Positions 8,922 to 16,959 of a stretch of DNA of 36,514 nt are shown one piece after another. Within the stretch, counting starts at the first letter, position 1, and each line of letters opens with the position of its first letter. The DNA is taken from positions 1-36,514 of the forward strand of contig CAIJHQ010000002.1 in the NCBI GenBank assembly GCA_903820505.1, written 5' to 3'. The DNA comes from Candidatus Omnitrophota bacterium (GTDB lineage Bacteria > Omnitrophota > Omnitrophia > Omnitrophales > Aquincolibacteriaceae). Both the position numbers and the translations under genes were made by a program. The notes beneath the pieces are model-generated. The model saw only the letters and a list, made by a program, of their open reading frames with translations. It was not told where the DNA came from and ran no database searches.

Positions 8922-10105
8922 GACACCGTCGCCTTGCAACAAGAGGCGCCGCTGCCCTTGATCCCGAGAAGTTTCTGGAGCACGTCCACGCGATCCGTTT
9001 TCTCCCAGGTAAAACCGGCCTCGCTGCGGCCGAAATGACCGTAGGCCGCCGTCTTATTATAGATGGGACGGCGCAGGTCGAGGGTCTTGATAATGCCTTT
9101 CGGCGTGAAATCGAAGATCTTCCTGACCGCGTTGACGATCTGTTCGTTGGAAAGCTTGCTGGTCCCGAACGTGTCCACGCGGATCGACACCGGTTCCGCG
9201 ACGCCGATGGCGTACGAAACCTGGATCTCGCAACGGGCCGCGACACCTGCCGCGACGATGTTCTTCGCGACGTAACGGGCAAAATAAGCCGCGGAACGGT
9301 CTACTTTCGACGGATCCTTCCCGCTGAAAGCGCCGCCGCCGTGCCGGCCCATGCCGCCGTAGGTGTCCACGATGATCTTGCGGCCGGTCAAGCCGGTGTC
9401 CCCGTGCGGGCCGCCGACTTCAAAGCGCCCGGTCGGATTGATAAAGATCTTGGTGTTCTTATCCATCAAGTTCGCCGGAATGACCTTCTTGATCACTTTC
9501 TCGATCAGGTCTTTCTGAATGGTCGGAAGCGTCACGTCGCCGTCGTGCTGGGAGCTCAGGACTACCGCGTCCACGCGGATCGGCTGATCGTCCTTGTATT
9601 CCACCGTCACCTGGCTTTTGGAGTCCGGCCGGAGGTATTTGATCTTCTTGGACTTACGCATCGCCGTCAGGTAGCGCACCAGCTTGTGCGAAAGCATGAT
9701 CGGAAGCGGCATGAGCTCTTCGGTCTCATTGGTCGCGAACCCGAACATCATGCCCTGGTCCCCGGCGCCGCCCGTGTCCACGCCCATCGCGATGTCGGGA
9801 GACTGCGTGTGAAGCGCCTGATCGATCCTGCAGGTCCTGTAATCAAAACCGATCTTGGGGTCCACATAACCGATCTTTTTGATCACGTCACGCGCGACCT
9901 TCTCAGCGTCCACCTTCGTCTTGCTCGTGATCTCACCGGCGATCGTCAAACGGTCGGTGGTCGCGAGACATTCGCAGGCGACTCGGGACATGGGATCCCC
10001 CGCAAGATAAGCGTCTAAAATGGCGTCGGACACTTGATCGCAAAGTTTGTCGGGATGGCCCTCAGAGACAGATTCCGAGGTAAAAAAATAGTGTCCGTCT
10101 TTCAT
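8915..10105 (-). CDS. metK: S-adenosylmethionine synthetase
   Basis: A 396-residue enzyme making S-adenosylmethionine from methionine and ATP. Diagnostic motifs are [17 protein letters not shown] at the start (ATP-binding histidine and metal ligand), [12 protein letters not shown] (family signature 1) and [16 protein letters not shown] (signature 2, P-loop-like). Length is normal; the C-terminus carries an unusual Gly/Ser/Cys tail ([13 protein letters not shown]). Its Shine-Dalgarno AAAGGAG is formed by the last codons of the nucleotidyltransferase gene 6 bases upstream, so translation is closely linked. There is no leader region long enough for a SAM riboswitch. Confidence 0.97.
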   Translation of the reverse strand: MKDGHYFFTSESVSEGHPDKLCDQVSDAILDAYLAGDPMSRVACECLATTDRLTIAGEITSKTKVDAEKVARDVIKKIGYVDPKIGFDYRTCRIDQALHTQSPDIAMGVDTGGAGDQGMMFGFATNETEELMPLPIMLSHKLVRYLTAMRKSKKIKYLRPDSKSQVTVEYKDDQPIRVDAVVLSSQHDGDVTLPTIQKDLIEKVIKKVIPANLMDKNTKIFINPTGRFEVGGPHGDTGLTGRKIIVDTYGGMGRHGGGAFSGKDPSKVDRSAAYFARYVAKNIVAAGVAARCEIQVSYAIGVAEPVSIRVDTFGTSKLSNEQIVNAVRKIFDFTPKGIIKTLDLRRPIYNKTAAYGHFGRSEAGFTWEKTDRVDVLQKLLGIKGSGASCCKATVSC

Positions 10106-10111
10106 TTTCTT

Positions 10112-10867
10112 TTACTCCTTTGGATTGGGTGGATTAACGATGGCGTTAGCCTGCTGATATGAGGCAAGGTCCCCGATATCAAGCCATTTTCCCCTGAGAG
10201 AAAAGGCAAAAAGCCCCGAATTCTCAGCAAGCCACCGCATATAATGGCCGGGTTGGTCAGTATTATGGCCGCTCGAGATATAAGTGTCAAGCAGGCTCCA
10301 AATCTCCCTGGGAAGCCAGTAGATCCCGCTCGAAGCGAGCGTGGTGGCCGGTTGGGGCGGTTTCTCCTGGAACTCCAGGATCTTCCCGTTCGCATCGGTC
10401 TTCACAAGGCCGTAGCGCTTGGCAAGCTCCTTGTCCCCGACGTCATAGACCGCGATGACGCCGTGGGGCCGTTTTTTTTTTCCGAAATCAGTGAACGCCA
10501 CCAGGTCGAAATCAAAAAAATTATCCCCGGCGACCACCAAGAGGTCGCAAGGGGCCAGCTTCCGGGTCCGGATCACATAGGCCAGATCGCCGATCGCTCC
10601 CAGGCGGGTCTCGTTGCTCGTCGTCCGGTCGTTCACGACCTCGACCGGCCAGGGATATTTCGCCTTCACGGCCCATTTTTCGAAATGTCCCGCGAATTTC
10701 TGATTACTGACGATGTAAACACCGTCGATCTCACGGATCTTCTCGACCTGCCCCAGGATCCACTCCAGGATAGGCTTCGGGCCGACCGAAAGGAGCGGCT
10801 TGGGCTGATTCTCGGTCAGTGGGTAGAGCCGCGTCGCGTAGCCGGCGCAAAGAATAATGGCCTTCAT
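10112..10867 (-). CDS. Sugar-phosphate nucleotidyltransferase
   Basis: A 251-residue nucleotidyltransferase of the glucose-1-phosphate thymidylyltransferase/mannose-1-phosphate guanylyltransferase superfamily. It opens with MKAIILCAGYATRLYPLT, the nucleotide-binding loop in which the usual AGGxGTR is changed to AGYATR, followed by NQPKPLLSVGPKPILEW with the conserved lysine of the KPLLPV motif. VVAGDNFFDFDL supplies the metal-binding Asp, and EFQEKPP is the substrate-side EKP motif. It activates a sugar phosphate as an NDP-sugar, presumably for envelope polysaccharide; which sugar and nucleotide cannot be told. It is preceded by AAGGAGAAAG and sits between ptsI and metK. Confidence 0.85.
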   Translation of the reverse strand: MKAIILCAGYATRLYPLTENQPKPLLSVGPKPILEWILGQVEKIREIDGVYIVSNQKFAGHFEKWAVKAKYPWPVEVVNDRTTSNETRLGAIGDLAYVIRTRKLAPCDLLVVAGDNFFDFDLVAFTDFGKKKRPHGVIAVYDVGDKELAKRYGLVKTDANGKILEFQEKPPQPATTLASSGIYWLPREIWSLLDTYISSGHNTDQPGHYMRWLAENSGLFAFSLRGKWLDIGDLASYQQANAIVNPPNPKE

Positions 10868-10900
10868 CGGAACCGTTCTTTCTCCTTGAGGATAAAAAGA

Positions 10901-12649
10901 TTATTCGTCCGTGAGTTCGCTGCAAATGTGCTTGAGCTTGGCGTTCAGGAAAGCCTGAACCTCTTTCCCCGTCTGGAACGCAAGCGCCCTCAGCGCCATT
11001 TCCTGGGCGTCCTTATAATGGATGGAACGGATCGCTTTTTTGATCTTGGGAAGCACCATAGGGCTCGCGCTGATCTCGTCGATCCCGAGTCCCACCAGCA
11101 GAATGGCGATCGCCGGGTCCGCGGACATTTCACCGCAGCTTCCCACCCAGATGTTCCGTGCGTGACCGTTACGGACCACCAGGTCGATCAAACGGATGAT
11201 CGCGGGATGCGTCGGCTCGTAGAGATAGGCGATCTTCTCGTTCATGCGGTCGATCGCCAAGGTGTACTGGATCAGGTCGTTCGTCCCCAGAGAAAAAAAT
11301 TCCGCTTCCGTGGCCAGGACGTCACTCGCGAGCGCCGCGGACGGGATCTCGATCATGATCCCGACGGGAATGTTCTGGGCGAAGGGCAGGTTCTCATTCC
11401 GCAACTCGGCCTTGGCCTCATCCAGGATCTCGCGGGCGGCGAGCACTTCCTGGACGCTCGCGATCATCGGATACATGATCTTCAAATTCCCGTGCGCGCT
11501 CGCGCGCAGGATCGCCCGCAATTGCGTTTTGAAAATATCCTTGCGCGTCAGGCAAAAGCGGATCGCGCGCCAGCCCAGATACGGGTTCATTTCGTGAGGG
11601 ATCTCCAGGGTCGAGGCGAATTTGTCCCCGCCGAGGTCCAGGGTCCGGATGATCACCGGACAAGGATTCATGGCCTCCGCGACTTTCCGGTAAGACTCAT
11701 ATTGTTCCTGTTCGGTCGGCAGCGTCGCGCGGTTCATATAAAAATATTCCGTACGGTAAAGTCCGACCCCCTCGCCCCCGTGCGCGATCACCGAAGAAAT
11801 TTCGTGATGGAATTCGATGTTCGCGGCGAGCACGATGCGCTTTCCGTCCAGCGTTTCGGCCGGCAGTTCACGCAGCTTATCAAGTTCCCCGGTAAGCTGG
11901 ATGAACCGGCTCTCCTGGGTATTGAACCGGTCGATAGTCGCGGGATCAGGATTGACGATAACGACCCCGTGGGTCCCATCCACGATGATCGTGTCGTCAT
12001 TTTGAAGTTCTCCGATGATCTTCTCGACCCCGACAACCGCGGGGATCTCCAGCGAACGGCCGAGAATGGCCGTGTGCGAGGTCGGACCGCCGATCTCGGT
12101 CATGAACGCGAGCACTTTATGCTTATCAAGGGAGGCCGTATCGGACGGCGAAAGATCATGCGCCGCGATGATCACTTTCCCCTTGAACTCTTCAAGCCTC
12201 TTTTTTTCCTCACCGCACAGATTGCCAAGAAGCCGCTTCCCCACGTCGCGGATGTCGGAGATACGTTCCTTGAGATATTCGTCATTGATCTGGGAAAAAG
12301 CCTGAAAATACCGCTGGAGCACTGCCGCAAAGGCGTATTCGGCGCTGACTTTTTCATTTTTGATCACCTCGATCACGTCCTCGATCAGGGTCCGGTCCTC
12401 GAGGATCAGAAGGTGCGCCATAAAAATATCCGAACTCTCGCGGCCGATCTGGTCGGAAAGCTTCCGCCGGATCCCGAGGATCTCGTTCCGTGTCCGCGTC
12501 AAGGCGTCCTCGAACCGGGCGATCTCGTTCGAGATCTGTTCCGGGCCCACCGTCCGCTTCACGATGTTGAAGGATTCCCCGCTGTGCAGGACAAAGACCT
12601 TCCCGATCGCGATCCCCGGCGAAACACCGGTCCCCTTAAATTCTTTCAT
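10901..12649 (-). CDS. ptsI: Phosphoenolpyruvate-protein phosphotransferase (PTS enzyme I)
   Basis: A 582-residue enzyme I that takes phosphate from phosphoenolpyruvate and passes it to HPr. The phosphorylated histidine is H192 in GGPTSHTAILGRS, and the C-terminal TIM-barrel shows GVGLYRTEYFYMNR, the PEP-binding GIMIEIPSAA, FFSLGTNDLIQYTLAIDR and the catalytic cysteine in VGSCGEMSADP. There is no GAF domain, so it is the ordinary enzyme I and not the PtsP/EI-Ntr type, although its neighbours are of the regulatory type. Its Shine-Dalgarno GGAG lies within the last codons of ptsH, 4 bases upstream. No sugar-specific IIB or IIC component is present in the window. Confidence 0.96.
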   Translation of the reverse strand: MKEFKGTGVSPGIAIGKVFVLHSGESFNIVKRTVGPEQISNEIARFEDALTRTRNEILGIRRKLSDQIGRESSDIFMAHLLILEDRTLIEDVIEVIKNEKVSAEYAFAAVLQRYFQAFSQINDEYLKERISDIRDVGKRLLGNLCGEEKKRLEEFKGKVIIAAHDLSPSDTASLDKHKVLAFMTEIGGPTSHTAILGRSLEIPAVVGVEKIIGELQNDDTIIVDGTHGVVIVNPDPATIDRFNTQESRFIQLTGELDKLRELPAETLDGKRIVLAANIEFHHEISSVIAHGGEGVGLYRTEYFYMNRATLPTEQEQYESYRKVAEAMNPCPVIIRTLDLGGDKFASTLEIPHEMNPYLGWRAIRFCLTRKDIFKTQLRAILRASAHGNLKIMYPMIASVQEVLAAREILDEAKAELRNENLPFAQNIPVGIMIEIPSAALASDVLATEAEFFSLGTNDLIQYTLAIDRMNEKIAYLYEPTHPAIIRLIDLVVRNGHARNIWVGSCGEMSADPAIAILLVGLGIDEISASPMVLPKIKKAIRSIHYKDAQEMALRALAFQTGKEVQAFLNAKLKHICSELTDE

Positions 12650-12653
12650 AACC

Positions 12654-12950
12654 CTATTCTCCGAAATTCGATTCTATCAGCTTCGCAAGTGCTTCCATGG
12701 CTTCTTCCGCGTCCTTGCCCGTGATACGGATCAGGATCACCGATCCCAGCTCGGCGGCCAACGTCATAATCCCCATGATGGATTTCCCGTCGGCCAAAAA
12801 GTCTTCCTTATGAACTTCGACAAGCGCCTCAAAACGGTTGGCCGTTTGAACAAAAAGCGCGGCCGGCCGGGCGTGAAGGCCCAGCTTGTTCCCGATCGTG
12901 AATTGGCGTTCGATCTTTTTGGGTTCTGCTTTCTTCCGCCGTACCGTCAT
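12654..12950 (-). CDS. ptsH: Phosphocarrier protein HPr, with N-terminal extension
   Basis: A 98-residue HPr. The phosphorylatable histidine is H26 in KLGLHARPAALF. The regulatory serine is S57 in DGKSIMGIMTLA, equivalent to Ser46 of the standard protein, in the sequence context recognised by HPr kinase; hprK itself is not in this window. The protein is about 11 residues longer than usual at the N-terminus (basic MTVRRKKAEPKKIE). It lies between yvcK and ptsI with 7-base and 3-base gaps. The Shine-Dalgarno is weak, so its translation probably depends on yvcK. Confidence 0.95.
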   Translation of the reverse strand: MTVRRKKAEPKKIERQFTIGNKLGLHARPAALFVQTANRFEALVEVHKEDFLADGKSIMGIMTLAAELGSVILIRITGKDAEEAMEALAKLIESNFGE

Positions 12951-12957
12951 AAAATAC

Positions 12958-14217
12958 TCAGTCTTTTGCTTTTTTCGAATGTTTGGCGTAATGGTCCAAC
13001 ACTAATTTCACGAGCCGTTCGGAATCGTGGCGGACCGGACCGTCCGCCTTGAGCACGTCGCCACGAACGATCTGGTAGCCCTTTTCCTTGATCCTGTCGA
13101 TATCCAGAGCCACCGGCACGGCCCCTTCCCCGCGGTAACGCGCGAGCACGGCTTCCGGGATCGGCGCGGTATTCACAAAACAGGCGTCCACGATCCGCGG
13201 GTCCGTATGGTCCAAAAGCACCTTCAGGTGGTCCCACGCGCTCATCCCCGTCGTTTCGCCGGGTTGGGTCATGGCATTGCAAATATAGATCTTATAGGCG
13301 TCCGAATTCAGCACCGCCTCGCGAATGTCCTTGATCAAAAGGTTCGGCAAAATACTCGTGTAAAGGCTCCCCGGTCCCATGATGATCAGGTCCGCGATCG
13401 AAATGGCATCGATCGCTTCCTGGCACGCGAAACAATCATCGGGCTTCAGCCGGATGCTCCGCAAAGGTTTTTTCATGCCCGTAATGCTCGCTTCCCCTTC
13501 GACCGAGGTCCCGTCCACGAACTCGCCCACCAGCGTCACCTTCTGCAGCGTCGACGGAAGCACGCGCCCCCGGATCGCCAGAACCTTGCTTGATTCCGCG
13601 ATCGCTTTTTCGAAATCCCCCGTGACCATGGAAAGCGCCGTAATAAAAAGATTTCCGAAACTATGTCCTTTCAGTCCTTCGCCCACTTCAAACCGGTACT
13701 GGAAAAGGTCCTGGATCAGCGATCCGGCGTCCGCAAGTGCCACAAGGCAGTTCCGGATATCGCCGGGCGGCAGTACATCCATCTCATCGCGTAACCGGCC
13801 CGAACTCCCTCCGGTGTCCGTCACGGTCACGATCGCCGTGATATTGCTGGTAAAGAGCTTGATCCCCGAAAGCATCGTGCTCAGACCCGTGCCCCCGCCG
13901 ATAGCGACGATGCGCGGGCCGCGGAACAGGGATTCGATCTGTCTTTTGTGATAAACAATATCCACAAGCGGTCCTTCGCTATGGAGCGGCATCAGCGCCC
14001 GGACGAATATGCGGACCATGTTCTTGATCGAAGTATAAATGAGAAAGATCCCGAAAATGAGCATCGCGGTCGCGAAGGACGCCAGCAGGACGCTCGACTT
14101 GGACATCGTTTTGACGGTCAGCAGCGCCACGACGACGATGAAGCTCAATCCGGCAGTGCAAAGAATGATCCACCGCTTGATCCCGATACCCGGATAGAAC
14201 CACTTAAAAAATTGCAT
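12958..14217 (-). CDS. yvcK: YvcK/CofD-like protein (putative gluconeogenesis factor) with N-terminal membrane segment
   Basis: A 419-residue protein. The core from about residue 98 is YvcK: RIVAIGGGTGLSTMLSGIK, VTVTDTGGSSGRLRDEM, PPGDIRNCLVALA and ADLIIMGPGSLYTSILPNL. YvcK proteins bind UDP-sugars and affect cell shape and growth on gluconeogenic carbon. Unlike the 320-residue B. subtilis form, this one has about 95 extra residues with two membrane segments (about 17-36 and 46-66), so it is probably membrane-anchored. The sequence before the ATG has no Shine-Dalgarno; the transcript instead reads CCTCCT there. It is followed closely by ptsH, an association also seen in Gram-positive genomes where yvcK and the HPr paralogue crh are neighbours. 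Confidence 0.92.
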   Translation of the reverse strand: MQFFKWFYPGIGIKRWIILCTAGLSFIVVVALLTVKTMSKSSVLLASFATAMLIFGIFLIYTSIKNMVRIFVRALMPLHSEGPLVDIVYHKRQIESLFRGPRIVAIGGGTGLSTMLSGIKLFTSNITAIVTVTDTGGSSGRLRDEMDVLPPGDIRNCLVALADAGSLIQDLFQYRFEVGEGLKGHSFGNLFITALSMVTGDFEKAIAESSKVLAIRGRVLPSTLQKVTLVGEFVDGTSVEGEASITGMKKPLRSIRLKPDDCFACQEAIDAISIADLIIMGPGSLYTSILPNLLIKDIREAVLNSDAYKIYICNAMTQPGETTGMSAWDHLKVLLDHTDPRIVDACFVNTAPIPEAVLARYRGEGAVPVALDIDRIKEKGYQIVRGDVLKADGPVRHDSERLVKLVLDHYAKHSKKAKD

Positions 14218-14242
14218 AGGAGGATCCCGTGAGAGCCGGAAA

Positions 14243-14707
14243 TCAGCTCTTGCGGTTTTCTTCCTTGCCGATCAGATCAAAAACTTCTTTGGGCGTTTTA
14301 CAGCGGCGCACCAGCTCGCAAAAGTAGCTGTCGCGGAGCAGCCTCGAGATCTGGGCGAGCGCCTTCAAATGCGGACCCGCGGTGTCCTTGGGCGCCACAA
14401 GCAGAAAAAGAATATAGACCGGTTCCCCGTCCAGGGCCTCGAAGTTGACGCCTTTGCGGCTCACCCCGAGCACGGCCACAAGCCCGTCCACCTTGTCGGT
14501 CTTCCCGTGCGGGATAGCGATCCCCTGCCCGATCCCCGTCGACCCGAGGTTCTCGCGCTCGATCAGGGCGCGCAAGATACTTTTCTTGTCCCCGATGTCC
14601 TTGACCTCCGCAAGGATATCCACAAGTTCCTGGAGAACGCCCTCTTTATCCGTCGACGCCAAGTCCAATTTAATACCTTTAACATTGAGAAAATCGGTGA
14701 TTTTCAT
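14243..14707 (-). CDS. ptsN: PTS IIA protein, nitrogen-regulatory type (PtsN)
   Basis: A 154-residue IIA domain of the fructose/nitrogen family. The start ATG at 14707 is preceded by GGGGAGTGAAGCA; a longer frame to 14959 runs inside hpf and has no family similarity. The phosphorylated histidine lies in GIGQGIAIPHGKTDKV, preceded by ERENLGSTG as in EIIA-Ntr. The C-terminal part (PHLKALAQISRLLRD) is the conserved second half. No IIB or IIC transporter is attached or nearby, so a regulatory role is likely, with ptsH and ptsI just downstream completing the phosphoryl chain. Confidence 0.93.
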   Translation of the reverse strand: MKITDFLNVKGIKLDLASTDKEGVLQELVDILAEVKDIGDKKSILRALIERENLGSTGIGQGIAIPHGKTDKVDGLVAVLGVSRKGVNFEALDGEPVYILFLLVAPKDTAGPHLKALAQISRLLRDSYFCELVRRCKTPKEVFDLIGKEENRKS

Positions 14708-14733
14708 TGCTTCACTCCCCCTGCTTGATGAAG

Positions 14734-14749
14734 GTTTTAGAACTAAAAC
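14734..14749. repeat. Perfect 16-bp palindrome at the hpf/ptsN junction
   Basis: GTTTTAG and CTAAAAC arms separated by 2 bases span the hpf stop codon and lie 27 bases before the ptsN start. The 2-base centre makes it a poor RNA hairpin, so a DNA-binding site is the more natural reading. It may also be chance in an AT-rich gap. Confidence 0.45.
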
Positions 14750-15294
14750 GCCGGCTCCACGAGCCCGTAATCCCCGCCTTTGCGCTTGTAGATCACGTTG
14801 ACCGTATTGGTGTCCTGATTTAGAAAAACAAGAAAGGTTTCCGGCGAAACCTCCAATTGAAGGCCCGCTTCTTCCGCCGACATGGGTTTCACGGCAAAAT
14901 TCTTGACCTTCACGATCCGCGGCTTTTCGGAAATACCGTCCGTTTCGGTCTCCACCCAACCCAGCGCCTTTGCGATCTTCGCGGACGCCCTGGAATCCTT
15001 TTTGTGGTGGTCCTTGGTCTTGGCACGGTACTTTTTGAGCTGTTTTTCGACGCGATCGTACGCTTCATCGATCGCCGCAAAGATGTTCTCCTTCGCGCTT
15101 CCCTTCCCGAAGGCACGGAGGTGACGGGCAAGCAGCGTGATCTCCGCCTCGTAGAGGTATTTCTCCTTTTTCAAAAAGACATGGGCCTCCACGATCCGCG
15201 GCGCGTATTGTTCCAACTTGGGAAGCCGGTCGCTCGCATGTTTTTTCATACCTTCGGTGATCTTTAAATTCTGTCCTGTAAAACGGATATCCAC
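14743..15294 (-). CDS. hpf: Ribosome hibernation promoting factor, long form
   Basis: A 183-residue protein that inactivates ribosomes in slow growth. The N-terminal HPF/YfiA domain (residues 1-105) starts MDIRFTGQNLKITEGMKKHA and contains the EAEITLLARHLRAFGKG strand. A Lys-rich linker (about 88-110) leads to the C-terminal dimerisation domain (about 125-183) with MSAEEAGLQLEVSPETFLVF and VIYKRKGGDYGLVEP. The presence of this second domain marks the long form, which joins two 70S ribosomes without RMF. The start is GTG with AAGGAGG 8 bases upstream. In many Gram-negatives rpoN lies between lptB and hpf; here it is absent. Confidence 0.95.
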   Translation of the reverse strand: MDIRFTGQNLKITEGMKKHASDRLPKLEQYAPRIVEAHVFLKKEKYLYEAEITLLARHLRAFGKGSAKENIFAAIDEAYDRVEKQLKKYRAKTKDHHKKDSRASAKIAKALGWVETETDGISEKPRIVKVKNFAVKPMSAEEAGLQLEVSPETFLVFLNQDTNTVNVIYKRKGGDYGLVEPAF

Positions 15295-15347
15295 GACAAT
15301 AGCCTCCTTAGGTCGTTCTGATAAAAACCGGAAAATCCTGCGGTTGA

Positions 15348-16073
15348 TCAGGTCAAAGAGAACCTTTCTCCCAGATAAAGCTCCCTGGCCTTGTTGTCCG
15401 AAGCGAGGAATTCCGAAGTTCCCGAGACTTCAACCCTTCCGTTGTAAAGAAGGTAGGAACGGTCGGTGATGGAAAGCGTTTCCCGCACGCTATGGTCCGT
15501 CAATAAAATGCTCAGCCCCTGCGCCTTGAGCTTCTGGAGGATCTTCTGCACTTCAAAGACCGCGATGGGATCGACCCCGCTGAAAGGTTCGTCCAACAAA
15601 AGTAGCGAAGGATTCGTGACCAGGGCACGCGTGATCTCAAGACGCCTGCGTTCGCCCCCCGAGAGCGTGAAGGCCTTGTTCTTGGCAAGATAGGAGATGT
15701 CCAGATCGTTGAGGAGCCTCTTAAGCCGCCGGTCGCGTTCCTCCTGCGGGATCTCGAGCGTCTCCAGGATCGCCATGATGTTCTCTTCCACCGTCAGTTT
15801 GCGGAAAATGGACGGCTCCTGCGACAGGTAACCGATCCCCAGGCGCGCGCGTTCGAACATCGGAAGCGTCGTAATGTCCTCGCCGCGGAAAAAAATACTC
15901 CCGCTGTCCGCGCGGATCACGCCGACCACCATGTAAAATGAGGTGGTCTTTCCGGCGCCGTTCGGCCCGAGAAGCCCCACGATCTCGCCGCGGGAAATAT
16001 GGATGCTCACTCCGTTCACGACGGCACGACCCTTGTAGCTCTTCACCAGATCTTTCGTCTCGAGCAAATTCAT
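15348..16073 (-). CDS. lptB: LPS export ABC transporter ATP-binding protein LptB
   Basis: A 241-residue ABC ATPase, exactly the usual LptB length when started at the ATG 16073; a longer frame to 16163 overlaps the upstream gene and adds an unrelated tail. It shows Walker A GLLGPNGAGKTTSFYM, Q-loop YLSQEPSIFRKLTVEENI, signature TLSGGERRRLEI, Walker B LLLLDEPFSGVDPIAV and switch histidine LLTDHSVRETL. The SIFRKLTVEENIMA and DPIAV stretches are diagnostic for LptB. It powers extraction of LPS from the inner membrane with LptF/LptG, which are outside the window. One base separates it from the preceding LptC/A gene (TAACATG). Confidence 0.97.
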   Translation of the reverse strand: MNLLETKDLVKSYKGRAVVNGVSIHISRGEIVGLLGPNGAGKTTSFYMVVGVIRADSGSIFFRGEDITTLPMFERARLGIGYLSQEPSIFRKLTVEENIMAILETLEIPQEERDRRLKRLLNDLDISYLAKNKAFTLSGGERRRLEITRALVTNPSLLLLDEPFSGVDPIAVFEVQKILQKLKAQGLSILLTDHSVRETLSITDRSYLLYNGRVEVSGTSEFLASDNKARELYLGERFSLT

Positions 16074-16074
16074 G

Positions 16075-16959
16075 TTAAAAAACTCCTTTTTTGAGGGCCG
16101 CAGGGGCGTCTCCCCCGAAATAAAGGGCCTCCGTATCGCCCCCGAGAATGATCCGTCCTTCATCGGCGAGATAGATCACGCTGTCGCTGTAGGTCTTGTT
16201 GCCGTCCGGATTCTCGATCGCCACGTCCCCGACCGCGACGATCTTGGAGACGCGACGGCTCACGCGGTTGTAATAGACGTCCATCGTGTCCGCCGTCAAT
16301 TTCCCGCGCGAATCTTTCGCCACGACGTTGTCCTTGAAATGCGCGATGTTCTTTTCGTAGTCGACCACAAGCGGCCCGTCACACGTAATCACCGTCGGCC
16401 CGGCGTTCTTGTCCTCCGTGTTCTGCACGATCACCGTCACGTTCGTCTTGAACTTCACTTTTTTCAACTGCGTATCGGCCCGGGCCCCCGTTCCTTCCAC
16501 ATTAATGTTGTCTTTTTTGACCTGCGCGGACTTCTCGGTCTCGATCACATGCTCCGAGGGAAGCATGTCCAGGGACTCGGTCACGAGCCGCGTGCCGTCA
16601 TCCGTCGTGGCCACGACGTTCTGTTCGATATGGACCTTGTTTTTCTTTTTGTCATATTCGCCCCGGTCCGCCGTCACCGTCACGGGGACCTCTTCGGCGT
16701 AAGCCTTGGCCATCACGTTCATGAGCTGCACGGTGTTGGAAAGAAGGTCCGCGGAATCCCCTTCGATCTCGACTTCCTTTTGGCCTTCCGGGGTATACTT
16801 GGAGAACGAGAAAGAATAGACCTTATGGACCTGCTGCGGCGAAGGCTTCTCGACCGCCCGCTGCGCCCGCTGCTTCCGGGTGACCACAACCTGGACCTGA
16901 ACGAAGAAAACATAAAAAACAACCAGCGCGGAAAAAATAAAAATAGACCGTTTTATCAT
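16075..16959 (-). CDS. LPS export periplasmic protein, LptC-like region fused to LptA/OstA-like region
   Basis: A 294-residue exported protein. Residues 5-25 form one membrane anchor, as in LptC. Residues about 45-190 hold a YSFSKYTPEGQKEVEIEGDSA-like LptC beta-jellyroll; the short motif seen is GQKEVEIEGDSADLL. Residues about 195-290 resemble the OstA/LptA domain (VITCDGPLVVDYEKNIAHF, then DTMDVYYN and VAVGDVAIENPDGN). A bridge of stacked beta-jellyrolls carries LPS from LptB2FG to the outer membrane, so this one protein could serve both as LptC and as part of the LptA bridge. It is followed by lptB and overlaps the acyltransferase gene by 4 bases (ATGA). Confidence 0.8.
   Translation of the reverse strand: MIKRSIFIFSALVVFYVFFVQVQVVVTRKQRAQRAVEKPSPQQVHKVYSFSFSKYTPEGQKEVEIEGDSADLLSNTVQLMNVMAKAYAEEVPVTVTADRGEYDKKKNKVHIEQNVVATTDDGTRLVTESLDMLPSEHVIETEKSAQVKKDNINVEGTGARADTQLKKVKFKTNVTVIVQNTEDKNAGPTVITCDGPLVVDYEKNIAHFKDNVVAKDSRGKLTADTMDVYYNRVSRRVSKIVAVGDVAIENPDGNKTYSDSVIYLADEGRIILGGDTEALYFGGDAPAALKKGVF

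Noticed and set aside
7167-9038. Plus-strand open frame of 623 codons
   Set aside because: Antisense to ahcY and neighbours; rich in His, Arg, Asp and Gly with no domain, typical of a shadow frame.
8906-10135. SAM or SAH riboswitch ahead of metK or ahcY
   Set aside because: metK starts 6 bases after the previous gene and ahcY overlaps metK; there is no room for a riboswitch.
10244-12724. Plus-strand open frame of 826 codons
   Set aside because: It lies antisense to ptsI and the nucleotidyltransferase gene, has no recognisable domain and reflects the GC-rich codon use of the real genes.
14708-14959. N-terminal extension of ptsN
   Set aside because: It lies inside hpf, and the ATG at 14707 has a strong ribosome site and gives the normal IIA length.
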